64,000 nt of DNA from Thermoanaerobacterium xylanolyticum LX-11 (GCF_000189775.2 NC_015555.1:1375001-1439000), one strand, 5' to 3'; positions 8,535 through 18,504 are shown, numbered from the stretch's first letter. The notes: generated from the sequence alone by a model not told the origin. Translations and numbers: made by a program.

Positions 8535-9809
8535 CTATCTTATTAAGTTTACTAAATCTTGCAATATTTCATCAGATGTAGTTATTACCTTTGCATTTGC
8601 TTCAAAACCTCTTTGAGTTGTAATCATGTTAGCAAATTCATTTGCAAGATCCACGTTTGACATTTCAAGTGTTCCTGGATCTATGGTACCTCTTGTCCCA
8701 GTGTTTGCAGCGCCTATCATTGGATCTCCAGAATTGACTGTATTTATAAACATTGTATTTCCTACTTTCTCTAACCCCTGGGTGTTTTGGAAATCAGCCA
8801 ATGCTATTTGCCCGATCACTTGGGTTCTGCCATTTGAGTATATGCCACTTACAACACCGTACTGATCAATATTTATGCTTTCAATCGAGCCTGCAGAATT
8901 ACCATCTTTGCTTAATTCTCTTATATCTGTGGGATTTGAATACATGGTAAGCTTAGAAAGATCTACAGTAATATTTGTTCCATCTCCCAATGTAGCATTT
9001 GTATTAGTTATTGGAAGTGATGATACGCCTACTGTAAATATCCCTACAGGAGAAGCTGGTGGAGCCGGCTGCTGTATTACACCACTTGAATCGAATGTAA
9101 TTGTCCCTATTGTGACAGGTGTGGACAAGTTAGTGCCATCAAAATTTGTTATTGTAGCATTCCAATTTCCAGCATTGTCTTGCTTAGTAAATTGAATTGT
9201 GGCAACATGGCTTCCACCTTGTGAATCATAGATGGTAACATTATAGCTAACTGAGCTTCCGACACTTGTACCTGCATCGAGATTGCCACCTAACTGGATC
9301 GTTTTAGTAGAAGCTGGTGATGTACTTGACCAATTCTTGATGCTTATCGGCGATAAATTACCAGTATCTGTGTTTACTGTTTTCCCATCTTGGGATATCC
9401 ACCCCATCACCTTGTAACCATCAGGTGTTACAAGATCGCCATTTGAGTCAAAGGAAAAATTCCCAGCTCTTGTATATAAATTTGCACCACCATTGTTCAC
9501 TATAAAAAAGCCGTTGCCATCTATAGACAAATCTGTTGGATTGTCAGTTCTCTGAGAACCACCATTTGAAAACAGTGTATCAATAGATGCTATAGCGACA
9601 CCTAATCCAATTTGTTGAGGGTTTGTACCACCGCCATTGTCTTGCGGTGCTGATGCTCCTTTTATTGTTTGGTTAAATATTTCTTTAAATGTCATTCTAC
9701 TTGCTTTAAATCCTACAGTATTTACATTAGCAATGTTGTTGCCTATTACATCCATCTCGGCTTGATTTGCTTTAAGTCCTGAAACCGCTGAATACATCGA
9801 CCTTAACAT
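8535..9809 (-). CDS. flgE: Flagellar hook protein FlgE
   Basis: A 424-residue hook protein. The N-terminus MLRSMYSAVSGLKANQAEMD with IGNNIANVNTVGFKASR and the C-terminus VDLANEFANMITTQRGFEAN are the paired coiled-coil signatures of the rod/hook family. The central part, rich in Gly, Ser, Thr and Asn, is the variable surface domain. LSIDGNGFFIVNNGG is the conserved hook D1 motif. The gene follows flgD (hook cap) and fliK (hook length), consistent with hook rather than distal rod (FlgG). An AGGAGG ribosome site precedes the ATG. Confidence 0.94.
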   Translation of the reverse strand: MLRSMYSAVSGLKANQAEMDVIGNNIANVNTVGFKASRMTFKEIFNQTIKGASAPQDNGGGTNPQQIGLGVAIASIDTLFSNGGSQRTDNPTDLSIDGNGFFIVNNGGANLYTRAGNFSFDSNGDLVTPDGYKVMGWISQDGKTVNTDTGNLSPISIKNWSSTSPASTKTIQLGGNLDAGTSVGSSVSYNVTIYDSQGGSHVATIQFTKQDNAGNWNATITNFDGTNLSTPVTIGTITFDSSGVIQQPAPPASPVGIFTVGVSSLPITNTNATLGDGTNITVDLSKLTMYSNPTDIRELSKDGNSAGSIESINIDQYGVVSGIYSNGRTQVIGQIALADFQNTQGLEKVGNTMFINTVNSGDPMIGAANTGTRGTIDPGTLEMSNVDLANEFANMITTQRGFEANAKVITTSDEILQDLVNLIR

Positions 9810-9836
9810 GATCTTTCCTCCTTAAAACCATTTTAA

Positions 9837-10241
9837 TTAATCGGATACAGAAGTTACAGAATCCAATGACACATCACTTCCATTGATTTCTAAATACAAG
9901 TTGCTACCATCAAATTTCACTGAATCAACTTTCCCCGTGACAGTGGAACTGGAACCATTTGAATCTACACTTGCCGTAACCGTCTTTCCTAATAAACTAT
10001 AAGCTTTAACAGCACTAAAGCTTTCATTTAAATTTTGCATTTGCTCTAATGCTGAAAATTGTGCCATTTGAGCTATAAACTCTTTGTCATCCATCGGATT
10101 TAAAGGATCTTGGTTCTCCAATTGAGTAACAAGCAATTGCAAAAATTGATCTTTGCCTAATTCAGAATTTGGATTGGTAACTTTAGTGCCATCAGTATAT
10201 GTATTCATATAGCTATTATCATAATTCGTATTTATTGCCAT
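9837..10241 (-). CDS. flgD: Flagellar hook-capping protein FlgD
   Basis: About 134 residues, short as in Bacillus FlgD, with the family motif LGKDQFLQLLVTQLENQDPLNPMDDKEFIAQ (residues about 30-60) and FSALEQMQNLNESF. FlgD caps the growing hook and guides FlgE subunits. Two adjacent ATGs (10244, 10241) follow a near-perfect AAGGAGGTGAT; 10241 has the better spacing. Starting further upstream (10268) would overlap fliK and is unlikely. Confidence 0.95.
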   Translation of the reverse strand: MAINTNYDNSYMNTYTDGTKVTNPNSELGKDQFLQLLVTQLENQDPLNPMDDKEFIAQMAQFSALEQMQNLNESFSAVKAYSLLGKTVTASVDSNGSSSTVTGKVDSVKFDGSNLYLEINGSDVSLDSVTSVSD

Positions 10242-10254
10242 CATATCACCTCCT

Positions 10255-11562
10255 TCAAACAACCACATCTACATGATCGTTGGATATGCTATTTAATCTT
10301 GAATAAGTTTGCGTTTGAAAATCCGCGTCATCATAATCTTCATAATTAATATGCACTTTGCTATTGTTAGGACTTTTATATCTTTGGCTGCTATCCTCTT
10401 GTCCACTGTACTGAGATGCAAATTGCATATTTCTATCTATTGAAACATTGAAACTATCTATTTTTATTCCCTTTGATTCAAGCTGATTATTTAATATGTT
10501 TAAATTCGCCTCAATCTGATGTTTCACTTTTTCATTATCAGTTAAAATGTTAGCAGTCAAACTTCCATCTACAGATTTTATGTTGATTTCTAAATTTCCT
10601 AAAAAATCCGGCTTAAGCTGAATTTTTATATTTGACTCTGTATCTGTTTTAGTTATATTGACGTTTTTAACAATTTGATCGATTATATCATTTATCTGTA
10701 CGTTGTTTTTAGAATCTATATTACCTTCTAAAGCCGCTACTTGTTTGCTTTGAACAGCATTAAAAGCAATCAAATTGTCACTCTTTGTCTCCACTAATGT
10801 ACCGTCATTTATTTGCTGAGATGTATTATCTGATTTTTTAGACAATATTTTATTACTTATTTCAAAGTTAGCATCCTTTTGAGTTCCATTTAAATTATCA
10901 TTTTGACTTTGACTTTCATTTTGTGATAAATTGCCATTTTTAACTTCTACTTTTGTATCGACGACCATTTTAGAATCATATGCATTTGTACTGGATCTTG
11001 CATTTCCATTGTCATTAATGGTTGTCAACTGTTTTTGTACATCAACATCACTTGAACTCTGATTTGACTCATTCATTACATCATCTTTAGTTATGCTATT
11101 AGCATCCAACATAATAACGTCAGATTTAAGTTTAGTTAAATCAACATTTTTTAATGCATTCAAAACATCATTAGCGTCAATCTTTAAGTTGTACTTATCA
11201 TTCAAAGTTTTTATAATAATTTCTACCAATTTGCTTAAATTTATTTTAGTCCCATTTTGACTTGCAATTATATTATCTAACTGATTTAATATGCTTTCTT
11301 TAAGAGATTCCAAATTATCTTGGCTTGCTGATAGATTTAAATGAAAGCTGTTATTTATTAAATTTAAAATCATTGCTATCATATCTGATATTTGTTTGTC
11401 GTCTAAAGGTGTACTTCCATCGATGCTTTTTCCATCTCTTTTGCTTGCACTATTTTTGATATTTTTGATAATGTCTTTGAAATCTGAAACTTTTTTGTTC
11501 AGCGTTTTATCATCATTTTTTACCTGCACAAAACTACTTAATATGTTCATTACCTGCACCAC
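10255..11562 (-). CDS. fliK: Flagellar hook-length control protein FliK
   Basis: A 435-residue protein with a long low-complexity N-terminal part rich in Asn, Ser, Asp and Lys and a conserved C-terminal domain (about residues 290-385) containing IQLKPDFLGNLEINIKSVDG, the FliK ruler/switch domain. FliK measures hook length and triggers FlhB to change export specificity. The divergent N-terminus is normal for this family. Start is GTG at 11562 with GGAG 8 bases upstream. Confidence 0.93.
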   Translation of the reverse strand: MVQVMNILSSFVQVKNDDKTLNKKVSDFKDIIKNIKNSASKRDGKSIDGSTPLDDKQISDMIAMILNLINNSFHLNLSASQDNLESLKESILNQLDNIIASQNGTKINLSKLVEIIIKTLNDKYNLKIDANDVLNALKNVDLTKLKSDVIMLDANSITKDDVMNESNQSSSDVDVQKQLTTINDNGNARSSTNAYDSKMVVDTKVEVKNGNLSQNESQSQNDNLNGTQKDANFEISNKILSKKSDNTSQQINDGTLVETKSDNLIAFNAVQSKQVAALEGNIDSKNNVQINDIIDQIVKNVNITKTDTESNIKIQLKPDFLGNLEINIKSVDGSLTANILTDNEKVKHQIEANLNILNNQLESKGIKIDSFNVSIDRNMQFASQYSGQEDSSQRYKSPNNSKVHINYEDYDDADFQTQTYSRLNSISNDHVDVVV

Positions 11563-11577
11563 TCTATCATCTCCTCT

Positions 11578-12159
11578 CTATGGTGAACTGGAAGCATTTG
11601 CGTAAAGTATCTTGGTTATATCTGCTGCTTTCTTAGGATCCAACTGTTCAAGTATCTTAGATGCATTATCTTTATTCATGTTACTTAAAATGCCTATTAA
11701 AACATTGTTGTCCGTTATTTGATTCAATATATTAGCGGCATTTTGAGGATCCATGCTTTCATAATACGTAGCTAATGTCTTTAAATCAGTTTTTTTTGTG
11801 TTTGACTGCGCTTTTAAACTATTTATCTCATCTTGCTGTTTTTGAAGCTGTGACTGCAAATCTTCAATAGTTTTTTCTTTATCACTCAAGGCAGATTGAA
11901 CGCTTTGCAATTCTTTTTGCTTTATGCTAAGCTCTTCATTTAATTTTTTTATTTCATCTGCGTGATTAGTCGTGGGTTTGACTTGAATTAAACCTTTTAA
12001 CACAGGTACATTGCTTAAAATCTTCAAGGTATGATTGCTAATTCCACCGATATTAAAATAAAACAGCAAGCTAACTAATAAAACTACAAATAATGCAATG
12101 AATATACCTATAAACAATCGCAATGGCCTTCTTCCGTTTATGGACTCTTCTTTTTCCAT
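11578..12159 (-). CDS. MotE/YlxF-family flagellar protein
   Basis: A 193-residue protein with one membrane helix (about residues 15-38), a long coiled coil (about residues 65-118, many Lys, Glu and Gln) and a C-terminal MgtE-N-like segment with YYESMDPQNAANILNQI and ILEQLDPKKAADITKIL. This is the layout of YlxF/MotE proteins encoded between fliJ and fliK. In alphaproteobacteria MotE is a chaperone for a periplasmic motility protein; the role in Firmicutes is less clear. ATG 12159 follows GGAGG by about 7 bases; the fliJ stop codon lies in this ribosome site. Confidence 0.88.
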   Translation of the reverse strand: MEKEESINGRRPLRLFIGIFIALFVVLLVSLLFYFNIGGISNHTLKILSNVPVLKGLIQVKPTTNHADEIKKLNEELSIKQKELQSVQSALSDKEKTIEDLQSQLQKQQDEINSLKAQSNTKKTDLKTLATYYESMDPQNAANILNQITDNNVLIGILSNMNKDNASKILEQLDPKKAADITKILYANASSSP

Positions 12160-12162
12160 CAA

Positions 12163-12615
12163 TTAACCTCCTAAAGTAGACCTGGCTGTTTTGTACGATA
12201 TCTGTTCATCGATCATCAAATTTTGTTCTATCAACGTTTGATACTTATACTCTTCATATTTCTTTTCTTTCAAACTTTCCAGTGCTTCCTTTTCTTTGCT
12301 AACTTCCATCAGATTTTGCCTCTCTTTTTCGATTTCTTCTTCTATCTCTTTTAGAGTGGCTTTTTGCTGGTTGTATTTCTCGTAAAGGGATTCTATGTAC
12401 AAATTAAATTGTCTTAAATTCATTGCTGAAATGCCTAAAACCTTATTTTCTTCATTTTCCTTCGTCATTTTTTCTATTTTATTTAAAATTTCTATTAATT
12501 TATTTTTTTGAACTTCGTATTTTGAAATCAAAATTGCCATTTTTTCCTTTTCTATCTTTTGCTTTTGTTCCTTTATATTTAAAACTGTCTCCAAAGTGTA
12601 CCTGAATTTTTTCAC
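12163..12615 (-). CDS. fliJ: Flagellar export protein FliJ
   Basis: A 150-residue, almost wholly alpha-helical coiled-coil protein (heptad-like Lys/Glu/Leu pattern throughout), beginning MKKFRYTLETVLNIKEQKQK, the usual FliJ opening. FliJ is the stalk of the FliI ATPase ring and a chaperone escort. GTG start follows AGGTGATAAT. Sequence alone is weakly diagnostic, but position between fliI and ylxF makes the call firm. Confidence 0.94.
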   Translation of the reverse strand: MKKFRYTLETVLNIKEQKQKIEKEKMAILISKYEVQKNKLIEILNKIEKMTKENEENKVLGISAMNLRQFNLYIESLYEKYNQQKATLKEIEEEIEKERQNLMEVSKEKEALESLKEKKYEEYKYQTLIEQNLMIDEQISYKTARSTLGG

Positions 12616-12619
12616 ATTA

Positions 12620-13936
12620 TCACCTGTTCAATATATTTTTTAGCATATTTATTTCATCGTCAAAGTCATATTTTTCATTTGTCGATTGCTTTATGTAATT
12701 TATCATGTCATCATGAAGTAGTATAGCCTCATCTATTTTAGGATTGCTGCCCTTTGCATAAGCGCCAATATTTATTAAATCTTCAGATTCTTCATAAACA
12801 GACAATATGTTTTTAAACCGCAACGATAAATTTTTATGTTCATCAGTGACAATGTCATTCATAACCCTGCTGATGCTTGATAAAACATCTATGGCAGGAT
12901 ATTGACCTTTATTTGCCAGCTTTCGCGATAAAACGATGTGCCCATCCAATATACCTCTTACTGCGTCTGTTATTGGCTCATTTAAATCGTCGCCATCTAC
13001 TAAAACTGTATACAAAGCCGTTATTGAGCCATGTTTTGAAGAGCCGGCTCTTTCTAATAGCTTTGGAAGAACCGAAAAAACTGACGGAGTATAACCTCTT
13101 GAAACAGGTGCTTCGCCTATTGATAATCCAATCTCTCTCTGAGCCATAGCAAACCTAGTTACAGAATCCATCATAAGCAATACATCTAAGCCCTGATCCC
13201 TGAAATATTCTGCAATAGACGTAGCCGCCATAGCCCCTTTTACTCTCATCAATGCAGGAGTATCAGACGTAGACACCACCAATATAGATCTTTTTAATCC
13301 GTCTTCTCCTAAGTCCTTCTCAATAAATTCATTAACCTCCCTTCCTCTTTCACCTATTAGTGCGATAACGTTAATATCAGATTTAGCATTTCTGGCTATC
13401 ATTCCAAGTAAAGTACTTTTCCCAACACCACTGCCTGCAAAGATTCCTATTCTCTGACCTTTACCACAAGTAAGCAAACCATCTATGGCTTTTATACCTA
13501 AAGTCATCACTTCACTTATTCTCTTTCTTTCAATCGGATTCGGAGGTGTATTGTTAGTACTGACTAATTTTTTGCATTTTATTGCACCTTTTCCATCAAT
13601 CGGATTGCCTAAGGCATCAATAACTCTTCCCAACAATTCTTTTCCTACGCCAATTTTTAATTTTTGCCCTGTAGATACAACGCTATTACCTGGACCTATG
13701 CCATCCATATCTCCTAAAGGCATCAAATAGACTTTATCATCTTTGAATCCCATTACTTCTGCATATACAGTAGTGCCATTTATTGATCTTATTTCACAGA
13801 CATCGCCAATATTAGATATTGGGCCTACGCTTTCAATTGTTAAGCCAACAACTTGGCTTACCTTGCCGTAATACTTGATAAAATTTTTGTCTTGCAATAT
13901 AGCTTTGCACCTATCAACAAAATTACTATTGCTCAT
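12620..13936 (-). CDS. fliI: Flagellum-specific ATPase FliI
   Basis: A 438-residue F1-beta-like ATPase. The P-loop is GIFAGSGVGKSTLLGMIA, followed by IALIGERGREVNEFIE, the Walker B region LLMMDSVTRFAMAQREIGLS and GEAPVSRGYTPSVFSVLPKLLERAG. FliI forms the hexamer that energises and primes flagellar export with FliH and FliJ. The start ATG overlaps the end of fliH by 11 bases. Length and motifs are standard. Confidence 0.98.
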   Translation of the reverse strand: MSNSNFVDRCKAILQDKNFIKYYGKVSQVVGLTIESVGPISNIGDVCEIRSINGTTVYAEVMGFKDDKVYLMPLGDMDGIGPGNSVVSTGQKLKIGVGKELLGRVIDALGNPIDGKGAIKCKKLVSTNNTPPNPIERKRISEVMTLGIKAIDGLLTCGKGQRIGIFAGSGVGKSTLLGMIARNAKSDINVIALIGERGREVNEFIEKDLGEDGLKRSILVVSTSDTPALMRVKGAMAATSIAEYFRDQGLDVLLMMDSVTRFAMAQREIGLSIGEAPVSRGYTPSVFSVLPKLLERAGSSKHGSITALYTVLVDGDDLNEPITDAVRGILDGHIVLSRKLANKGQYPAIDVLSSISRVMNDIVTDEHKNLSLRFKNILSVYEESEDLINIGAYAKGSNPKIDEAILLHDDMINYIKQSTNEKYDFDDEINMLKNILNR

Positions 13937-14693
13937 TTAAAACACCTTTTAATGCTTCTCTAATACTTTCTATTTGGGTTTTCAATCCACAATCAATCAT
14001 CCCTGATGGCGTCTGTACAATGCAATCGTACTTATCGAGGGAAATATCCCTTACAATATTTACGTCATCAATAAAATTCAAACTTTTCAATAACTTGTCC
14101 TTGTTTTTAGTTAAAAACTCATAATCTTCGTCACTAACTCTAACAGTCACGACATTAGATGCTTCATAATTTTCTAAACCTTTCTTGACGAGATTAATCA
14201 CTAAATCTTTATTTTCTTCGATATTAAGATCAATTATTTTCTTTACGCAGTAAATTACAGTTGAAACAATATCACTTTCAATCTCCTTATGAAGATTTCG
14301 CTTTTCGTCTGCAATCATTTCTTTAATCTCTCTTGCCTCAGCTAATAATCCGTAAGTTTCGCCTTTACCATCTTCAAGCCCTTTATTCAAGCCATCAACA
14401 TAGCCTCTTTCATATCCTTCTTTGTACCCATCTCTCTTAGCATTTTCCTTTATCTCTTCAGCTATTTCTTTTGCCTTCTTTATAAGATTTTCTGCCTCAT
14501 CTTTAGCAGTTTTAATAATTTCATTTTGGATAATGCTTATCTTCTCAAGTCTCTTTTTAAATTCCAAATATTTGAAAGAATCATCCATATCAAGTTTATT
14601 ATTAGTAAGCTCATTCACTTTTTCTAAACGAGGTTTTTCAATAGTCACAGGAGCTGAATTTACACAATCCTCATTTTTAAGTATTCTATACAA
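13926..14693 (-). CDS. fliH: Flagellar assembly protein FliH
   Basis: A 255-residue protein with a charged coiled-coil N-terminal half (Lys/Glu-rich to about residue 120), a glycine-spaced stretch GYKEGYERGYVDGLNKGLEDGK of the GxxxG type typical of FliH, and a C-terminal domain with VTVRVSDEDYEFL like V-ATPase subunit E. FliH dimers regulate FliI. Start is TTG at 14693, 11 bases after a GGAGG that lies in the end of fliG, with an 8-base overlap. Confidence 0.95.
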   Translation of the reverse strand: MYRILKNEDCVNSAPVTIEKPRLEKVNELTNNKLDMDDSFKYLEFKKRLEKISIIQNEIIKTAKDEAENLIKKAKEIAEEIKENAKRDGYKEGYERGYVDGLNKGLEDGKGETYGLLAEAREIKEMIADEKRNLHKEIESDIVSTVIYCVKKIIDLNIEENKDLVINLVKKGLENYEASNVVTVRVSDEDYEFLTKNKDKLLKSLNFIDDVNIVRDISLDKYDCIVQTPSGMIDCGLKTQIESIREALKGVLNEQ

Positions 14694-15708
14694 TTATTTC
14701 ATCACCTCCACCTCTGGATATGACTATCTCGCCTGCTTCCTCTAACCTTCTTATAATATTGACAACTTTTTGTTGTGCTTCTTCAACATCTTTTAACCTT
14801 ACAGGACCCATGTATTGAATATCTTCTTTAATCATATCCGCCAACCTCTTGGACATGTTGCTGTAAATAACTCTTTGTACTTCTTCATTAGAGCCTTTAA
14901 GCGCAAGGGCAATATCGTGATTGTCTACTTCTCTTAAAACCCTTTGTATAGAGCGGTTATCCAATGTTATAATATCTTCAAATACAAACATGCGTTTCTT
15001 TATTTCTTCTACAAGCTCTATATCTTTTGTCTCCAGTGTATCAATGATATTCTTCTCTGTAGATCTATCGACTGCATTTAAAATATCTACAATCGTCTGT
15101 ATACCTCCTGTAGACGTGTAATCTTGAGTCACCAAAGAAGATAGTTTCTTTTCCAGTATGCGTTCAACCTCTTTCACAATCTCTGGCGATGTGGCTTCCA
15201 TTTTTGCAATTCTCATTGCAACATCCGACTGTATCTCTTCAGGTAACGATGACAATATAACTCCTGCTTGTTGTGGCTTTAAATACGATAATATCATCGC
15301 TATTGTTTGAGGATGTTCATTTTGAATAAAGCTCAATATTTGAGATGGATCTGCCCGCCTTACAAAGTCAAAAGGTCTTACTTTGAGTGTGGACGTAAGC
15401 TTATTTATTATCTCTAAAGCTTGCTGAGAGCCGAGAGCTTTCTCCAAAATTTCTTTTGCATAATCGATGCCACCTTCAATTATGTACTCTTGTGCAATAC
15501 ACATATTATAAAAATCGTCCAGTATTTTTTCTTTCTCCTCAGGAGATATATTTCTTATATTAGCTATTTCCAATGTCAATTGCTCTATTTCTTCTTCCTT
15601 TAAATGTTTGTAAATTTGTGCTGCTGTCGAAGGTCCTAAAGCTATTAAAAGCATTGCACTCTTTTGTTTGCCTGATAATGTACTTTTCGCCAATGTAGAC
15701 ATCACCAT
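14686..15708 (-). CDS. fliG: Flagellar motor switch protein FliG
   Basis: A 340-residue C-ring protein. Key features are LSGKQKSAMLLIALGPSTAA near the N-terminus, the armadillo motif EHPQTIAMILSYLKPQQAGV in the middle, and the C-terminal torque domain with the charged helix around IQRVLREVDNHDIALALKG. FliG contacts the stators and the FliF ring. ATGs at 15708 and 15702 are both possible; the ribosome site (GGATGGTG) is weak for either. Confidence 0.97.
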   Translation of the reverse strand: MVMSTLAKSTLSGKQKSAMLLIALGPSTAAQIYKHLKEEEIEQLTLEIANIRNISPEEKEKILDDFYNMCIAQEYIIEGGIDYAKEILEKALGSQQALEIINKLTSTLKVRPFDFVRRADPSQILSFIQNEHPQTIAMILSYLKPQQAGVILSSLPEEIQSDVAMRIAKMEATSPEIVKEVERILEKKLSSLVTQDYTSTGGIQTIVDILNAVDRSTEKNIIDTLETKDIELVEEIKKRMFVFEDIITLDNRSIQRVLREVDNHDIALALKGSNEEVQRVIYSNMSKRLADMIKEDIQYMGPVRLKDVEEAQQKVVNIIRRLEEAGEIVISRGGGDEIIV

Positions 15709-15713
15709 CCATT

Positions 15714-17222
15714 CTATTCTTCATTTAGCCATGTTCTAATCAGTTGAGCTACTATGTCTGGTTTTTGCTTAATAAATTTCTCAATTTGCTTTTTCTTTTC
15801 GTCTCTCTCATCATGTACTTCTATATCCTCTAAAGGCTCAACCATAGATATGGCTTCTTCTGATTTTGCAGAAGGCACAGCAAGTTTGCTTCTCTTTTTC
15901 ATAGCATAGAAGACACCTCCAGCTAAAACCAATGCACCTAATATGATGAGCCATACGTATGGGAATGACTGTTTCCCATTATTTTTCATTTGATTCAATA
16001 AATCGTTGTTAAATTTTATTCCCATAACCGAGACAGATACGTTCTTACCTCCAGCGGCATTTGAAACAAGATCTGTAAGCTGCTGTTTCATAGCTGGAGT
16101 CAAGTTACTGTTGTTTACAACTACGCTTAAAGATATATTTTGTATTTTACCTTGTGCTGAAGTTAACGTAGTCTTTATCTGATTTATCTCATAATTTATA
16201 GTAGTATCAGTCTTGCTATAACTTGAATTTCCATTATTTTGAGTGGTGTATGTAGTGCTGCCTGGTGGATTGTTTGTCGCAGTACCGGCTGGTGCTCCAT
16301 TGCTAGAACCATTAGCTATCTCTTTTATTGTCTGTGTGCTTCTTATAATCCCATTGTTGTCAATAACTGGCTGCCATTCTACTTTGTCCTGCACCTGCTT
16401 ATCAAAATTCAAGTTTACACTGGCCCTCACTATGACATTTCCTGGCCCAAAAACTTGTTCTAAAAGGGACTGAATATTATTTTGCAAATCATTTTGTACT
16501 TTCATTTGAAGGGCGTACTGAGAACTTGCTCCATCAAGTGAACTGTCATTTTGAGCTACCAACACTTTGCCATTTCCATCAATAATCGTAACTTTGTCAG
16601 GACTTAATCCTTGAACGCTTTTAGATACGAAATTTGTTATTCCGTTTATCTGTTGATTTGTCAATGTAACGCCAGGTTTTAATTGCAGCATAACTGCTGC
16701 TGTCGAAGAATTGTCGCTATTAGACAGCACAAAATTGCTCTGATCTGGTACGACTATATTCACTTTCGCGTCTTGTACCCCATCTATTGTCTTCAACGTA
16801 TTCTGTATTTCATTTTGAACAAAATATATGTACTTCTCTCTTCTCTCTTGATCCGTAGTAGCTAATGAATTATTCATTGCATCGCTAAAGCTAAAACCAT
16901 CTTGTGGTATTCCTTCTGTTGCAAGTTGCATTCTCGCCTCATCTTTGTACTGAGCAGGCACTAATATTGTGCTGCCATCTCCTTCAATTTTATATGGTAT
17001 TTTCAATTCGTTTTTCAATTTGTCGACTACAGTACCTGCATCTTTTGTGCTTAAACCAGAATACAAAACCTCGTAATTAGGCCTATTTAAGATGTACAGA
17101 AGCAGTGCAATGCTTCCTATTAATAATAATGCGATAATACCTATTTGAATTTTTTGCTTTTTATCAAACTTATTCCAAAAATTGTCTATCTGCTCACGTA
17201 TGTTATTTATAAAAACGGGCAT
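15714..17222 (-). CDS. fliF: Flagellar MS-ring protein FliF
   Basis: A 502-residue protein with two membrane helices (about residues 26-46 and 425-443) bounding the large periplasmic-side ring-building domain. Motifs include NRPNYEVLYSGLSTKDAG and the region KVNIVVPDQSNFVL. The C-terminal tail (DIVAQLIRTWLNEE) is the FliG-binding end. FliF forms the MS ring, the base on which rod and export gate are built. GAGGTGAATTA precedes the ATG. Confidence 0.98.
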   Translation of the reverse strand: MPVFINNIREQIDNFWNKFDKKQKIQIGIIALLLIGSIALLLYILNRPNYEVLYSGLSTKDAGTVVDKLKNELKIPYKIEGDGSTILVPAQYKDEARMQLATEGIPQDGFSFSDAMNNSLATTDQERREKYIYFVQNEIQNTLKTIDGVQDAKVNIVVPDQSNFVLSNSDNSSTAAVMLQLKPGVTLTNQQINGITNFVSKSVQGLSPDKVTIIDGNGKVLVAQNDSSLDGASSQYALQMKVQNDLQNNIQSLLEQVFGPGNVIVRASVNLNFDKQVQDKVEWQPVIDNNGIIRSTQTIKEIANGSSNGAPAGTATNNPPGSTTYTTQNNGNSSYSKTDTTINYEINQIKTTLTSAQGKIQNISLSVVVNNSNLTPAMKQQLTDLVSNAAGGKNVSVSVMGIKFNNDLLNQMKNNGKQSFPYVWLIILGALVLAGGVFYAMKKRSKLAVPSAKSEEAISMVEPLEDIEVHDERDEKKKQIEKFIKQKPDIVAQLIRTWLNEE

Positions 17223-17246
17223 TAATTCACCTCATCTCAAAGCATT

Positions 17247-17534
17247 TTAAACTGGCATTCTCATTATCTCCTGGTAGGCATCAAGTATCTTATTTTTAAT
17301 CTGAATAGTAAGCTCCAACGCTATATCGGCTTTGGTAGCATCAATCATCACATTGTGTATATCATTGATGTCACCTGTTACTAACATTTGATCATCCTGC
17401 TGCGCTTTAAGTTGCAAATTATTCACATCTGAAATAGCTGTTTTTAAAATATCTCCAAAAGAAGAAGTGTTACTTGTTGCATTTGAAGTACCAACACTAC
17501 CAACAGCACTTATCTGGGAAATAGGATTTATCAT
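17247..17534 (-). CDS. fliE: Flagellar hook-basal body complex protein FliE
   Basis: About 95 residues with the FliE C-terminal motif DINDIHNVMIDATKADIALE and ILDAYQEIMRMPV. FliE joins the MS ring to the rod. The start ATG 17534 follows AGGTGA by 6 bases; an in-frame TTG two codons upstream is less likely. Position between flgC and fliF is standard. Confidence 0.96.
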   Translation of the reverse strand: MINPISQISAVGSVGTSNATSNTSSFGDILKTAISDVNNLQLKAQQDDQMLVTGDINDIHNVMIDATKADIALELTIQIKNKILDAYQEIMRMPV

Positions 17535-17544
17535 AATCAATCAC

Positions 17545-17994
17545 CTAAGCCTTTCCAATTTCTAATGCTTTTTCTATCATGGATTTGGTTGAATTAACTG
17601 CAGTCACATTCGCTTCATATGCCCTTGTAGCAGAGATCATATCAACCATTTCAGAAACGATGTTTACATTAGGATAATTAACGTATCCAGTGCTATCTGC
17701 ATCAGGATTGCCAGGATCATACACACGGTTAAAAGGCGTCTTGTTGTCTTCCTCGATAGATACGACTTCAACACCATTTCCGACTGTTGATGAACCTTTT
17801 GCAGCATTTAACATATCGCTAAAGCTACTTTGATTGTCAATTTCTTTTAAAACCACAAGCTTTCTTCTGTAAGGACCACCATTAGACGTCCTCGTTGTAT
17901 CAACATTTGCGATATTTTGAGAGATGACATCCATTCTAAGCCTCTCAGCCGTAAGGCCTGTAGCGCTTATATCAATAGAATTTAAAAATCCCAC
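17545..17994 (-). CDS. flgC: Flagellar basal-body rod protein FlgC
   Basis: About 149 residues with the rod-family N-terminus [20 protein letters not shown] and [10 protein letters not shown], the proline/glycine segment [19 protein letters not shown], and the C-terminus [20 protein letters not shown]. FlgC is a proximal rod subunit. GTG 17994 has GGAGG 9 bases upstream; a TTG two codons earlier would leave only 3 bases. The flgB stop codon lies between the ribosome site and this start. Confidence 0.96.
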   Translation of the reverse strand: MGFLNSIDISATGLTAERLRMDVISQNIANVDTTRTSNGGPYRRKLVVLKEIDNQSSFSDMLNAAKGSSTVGNGVEVVSIEEDNKTPFNRVYDPGNPDADSTGYVNYPNVNIVSEMVDMISATRAYEANVTAVNSTKSMIEKALEIGKA

Positions 17995-17996
17995 GG

Positions 17997-18407
17997 TCAA
18001 TTACCTCCATCTTTTATCGCTGTAAGCAGAGAATTCAATTCACCACTGACTCTTTGAGCTAATGCATCATAATAAAGTTGATTTTTAGCAAGATTCGACA
18101 TTTCTACATCAATATCAACATTATTGCCATCTAATCTCATAGATGTACTATTATCCTGAACAATTTGCGGTTCAATATTGTCTATGGATGTCGAATTAAT
18201 TGGTATATGATTTTTATCAGTAACAAAACCAGTTAATTTATTAGAGTTTATAGCATCATTTAAAATGCTTTCAAAATTTACATCAGATCTTTTAAAACCT
18301 GGAGTATCCACATTGGCTATATTATTCGATATGACTTCATTTCTAAGCTCTGAAGCATCTAAGGCTTTACTCATAAGATCTACTGTATTAAAATTAATTC
18401 CCAGCAT
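17997..18407 (-). CDS. flgB: Flagellar basal-body rod protein FlgB
   Basis: A 136-residue rod subunit: [20 protein letters not shown] and [15 protein letters not shown] at the N-terminal half, [19 protein letters not shown] and [16 protein letters not shown] at the end. It is the first gene of the large flagellar operon that continues to the left edge of the window. GGAGGAATATAG precedes the ATG. The upstream gap to codY holds a terminator and a possible promoter, so the operon start is here. Confidence 0.97.
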   Translation of the reverse strand: MLGINFNTVDLMSKALDASELRNEVISNNIANVDTPGFKRSDVNFESILNDAINSNKLTGFVTDKNHIPINSTSIDNIEPQIVQDNSTSMRLDGNNVDIDVEMSNLAKNQLYYDALAQRVSGELNSLLTAIKDGGN

Positions 18408-18504
18408 CTATATTCCTCCATTTCAATAATAGTTTTATTCGACACAAAATTGCATTTTCCTTCAAAAAATATTCAAAAAATAGATTATTTAGCATAAAAG
18501 TCGT

